A stretch of 64,000 bases of DNA, taken from positions 377,501 to 441,500 of the forward strand of contig JAREIK010002662.1 in assembly GCA_029783825.1 (NCBI GenBank), written 5' to 3'. A model generated the notes under the pieces. It worked only from the letters and a program-made list of their open reading frames with translations, did no database searches and was not told where the DNA came from. Shown piece after piece: positions 62,346 through 64,000 of the stretch (its first letter is position 1; the number at the start of each line of letters is the position of its first letter). The translations under genes were made by a program, and so were the position numbers. The stretch is from Sapria himalayana (lineage: Eukaryota; Streptophyta; Magnoliopsida; Malpighiales; Rafflesiaceae).

Positions 62346-62385
62346 CATGTCGTGTCGGCCCGGCCCGGCCCGTTTGACACCTCTA
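62346..62385. repeat. hAT right terminal inverted repeat
   Basis: GGCCCGGCCCGGCCCG followed by TTTGACACCTCTA is the inverse of the left terminus and abuts the CCGTCATC duplication. Confidence 0.92.
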
Positions 62386-62393
62386 CCGTCATC

Positions 62394-62947
62394 ATCACGC
62401 TCCATAACTATTCCTATGCTTGAAAGTGTTGCAACGTATCAAAAATAGCTCATTTATCTACACTCACACATTGCTTTTTTTGACTAAATATTGTCATTTT
62501 CAGCATTGAGGAAGTTGTTTCAGGCAAAGTTAGGGAACTATCATTCTGAATTTTCAACTAGAAATATGCAAAGACATGTCTTCTTGCCTAAAATTGAATT
62601 AATTCTATGAAAGTTGAATATTCATGAAGTGGTGATGATGGTGAGGCAGAAAAATCAACTATGGGATTCACCATCTTAGTCTCTATTAATGATGCCTCTA
62701 ATGAGTTCTTTGATGTTTTTGATGCCATTGAGTTCTTTGATCCTGACCATTTGGATAATGGATGGTCTTCTAAAGTAAACCATGATCTTCATGCTCTTGT
62801 ATTCCAAAAATACTTTTTTTACAACTTTTAGAAAGTTCTTGTAAAACACAACCTCATTTTTCTAATTATTATGTTTTGTTTTGTAGAATATCAAACAATC
62901 AAAGTTATCTTCTAAAACTATTGTCAAGAAGCTCCATACTTTTGCTG
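62394..62947 (+). pseudogene. EDR2-like gene remnant, part 3 (START end and linker)
   Basis: Three exon pieces follow the hAT element. The remainder of the interrupted exon is 62394-62440 (SITIPMLESVA). The next, 62504-62798 after TTTTCAG, reads LRKLFQAKLGNYHSEFSTR and later SINDASNEFFDV and FFDPDHLDNGWSSKVNHDLH. The last, 62887-62947 after TTTTGTAG, reads KLSSKTIVKKLHTFAG and ends at a GTTAGA donor. These match the stretch of EDR2-like proteins between START and DUF1336, including the conserved D-A-S-(D/N)-E-F-F-D-V motif. A TGA near 62607 and a frame change before 62630 break the middle exon. DUF1336 itself is not seen and would lie to the right of the window. Confidence 0.75.
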
Positions 62948-64000
62948 GTTAGACCCATTTTTTAGCTATTTAACAATGTCCATGATCTTCTATACTTATT
63001 GATATATTTATATATATTTGAGATGTGTGATTATAATGTGATTTAACAAGTGTAGAATAGTTGATAAATGATATATTTATTTTGCACACTACCATAACAC
63101 ACTACATGCATTCACTACCCACACTGCCTCACAAAGCATGCCACACTACATGCATATAACTGCCCACAACTTTTCTGCACACGCATTAACTGTGCACACT
63201 GTCACACGGCACATGCCACACTGCCACCTGATTTGTGTCACACTACATTCACATTGAGACTGCTGCACACATGCACGTGGTGCATTCCAGACTACTACAC
63301 ACATGCACATGGTGAATTATAGACTACCACTTGCACATGGCTGACTTCCACATGGTGCATGCTAGACTTCCACATGGTGCATGCTAGACTGCCACATAAT
63401 GTGACACCCTTTTATTGCATGCCAGACAACCATATGATGTGTCACCCTATTATTGTACGCCAGACTACCACATGATGTGTCACCCAATTATTGCATGCCA
63501 GACTACTACATGATGTGTCACCCAATTATTACACTCTAGATTGCCACATGATGTGTCACCCTACCACCACAGGCTAATCCCTCTTCCTTTGATTTCATGT
63601 TAAAAGTAAACTCATAAAAAACTCATACAAACTCATAATCATAGATGTGTAATGTGAAAATTTAAAAAATATAAACCCTAACAGTATGAAAGTCAATATT
63701 CATAAACTACCATTTTTTTTCTAGTTTTGCTTCTTTTGAAGTTTTGCATTATATATCTTAAAATACATTACTTTTTTTTAAACTTTTTATTGAGATCCGT
63801 GGAACATATATAACAATTAGCTATGTATGCTCTTTGTTTCTTAATTATTAGTGCCTAGTATTTCTACAGATAGACATCATTGGGTTGTGTTGTGATGCGA
63901 TATGAATTACACTTTTAGGGAGGAAAGGAAATTTAGAATATTTAGCAAGCTAGATGTTTGTATATTTGCTCTTAATATTTATGATGAGAGAAATGCTCTA
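62948..64000. other. Probable intron with minisatellite, to the window edge
   Basis: The expected next EDR2-like exon (the start of the QKKGYMDLQE-type block) is not found. The stretch holds CACA-rich degenerate repeats from about 63080, then the 38-bp array described separately, then AT-rich DNA from about 63600 with no visible gene. Confidence 0.5.
63365..63580. repeat. 38-bp tandem minisatellite, five copies
   Basis: The motif GTCACCC (GACACCC in the first copy) occurs at 63403, 63441, 63479, 63517 and 63555, an exact 38-bp spacing. The unit is approximately GCCAGACTACCACATGATGT followed by GTCACCCAATTATTGCAT. Shorter ACATGGTGCATGCTAGACT repeats precede it from about 63285. Confidence 0.92.

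Larger units (their letters stand above)
59255..62385 (+). mobile_element. hAT (Ac-type) DNA transposon, about 3.1 kb
   Basis: The left end reads TAGAGGTGTCAATCGGGCC. The right end, read on the minus strand, is TAGAGGTGTCAAACGGGCC. CCGTCATC flanks both sides (59247-59254 and 62386-62393), the 8-bp duplication typical of hAT elements. GC-rich GGCCCGGC/GGCACGGCAC motifs fill the first 280 bases. Inside is a plus-strand transposase gene with several lesions. The element sits inside an EDR2-like exon. Confidence 0.95.

Noticed and set aside
63100..63600. CRISPR-like array of short spaced repeats
   Set aside because: The repeats are contiguous 38-bp tandem units with no unique spacers, and the context is plant nuclear DNA.

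Overview
This is nuclear DNA from a flowering plant, in a repeat-rich and probably heterochromatic region. The evidence is an En/Spm-type CACTA transposon, two plant LINEs with a C-terminal RNase H, a Ty1-copia element primed by initiator tRNA-Met, an Ac-type hAT element, and the intron-split remains of an ENHANCED DISEASE RESISTANCE 2-like (EDR2-like) gene. I cannot name the species. No gene in the window looks intact.

Left two thirds (1-41600): one very long pyrimidine-rich (TTC/TTA/TTTTTC) tract carries a series of insertions. Its pieces lie at 1-7954, 9424-14731, 32150-33109 and 39895-41600, about 16 kb in total. The interruptions are a candidate solo LTR (7955-9423), a 17.4-kb CACTA element (14732-32149, 3-bp target duplication CCT on both sides) and a LINE on the minus strand (33110-39894, about 20-bp duplication). 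A second CACTA end (41601 onward) closes the tract. The large CACTA carries decayed TNP2-like and TNP1-like genes on the minus strand. Behind them are three tandem 1.1-1.2 kb units, each with a GC-rich triplet tract, and in front is a 540-bp AT-rich tandem array.

Right third (43.8-63 kb): exon-sized pieces of one host gene lie in order on the plus strand. They read as parts of the PH, START and linker regions of an EDR2-like protein. The gene has nonsense and frameshift lesions. One interval between exons holds a Ty1-copia element (45934-58140, duplication TAATA). The copia element is itself split inside its reverse transcriptase by a second LINE (49530-56498, 16-bp duplication). Another exon is cut by a hAT element (59255-62385, 8-bp duplication CCGTCATC). 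The gene would continue to the right of the window.

Relative order of events: tract before solo LTR, CACTA 1, LINE 1 and CACTA 2; EDR2-like gene before copia and hAT; copia before LINE 2. Every mobile-element coding region seen is broken by stops, frameshifts or lost catalytic residues. The main open question is whether the EDR2-like copy is an original locus or a genomic fragment captured by the second CACTA element, whose left terminus lies only about 2.2 kb upstream and whose right terminus is not seen.
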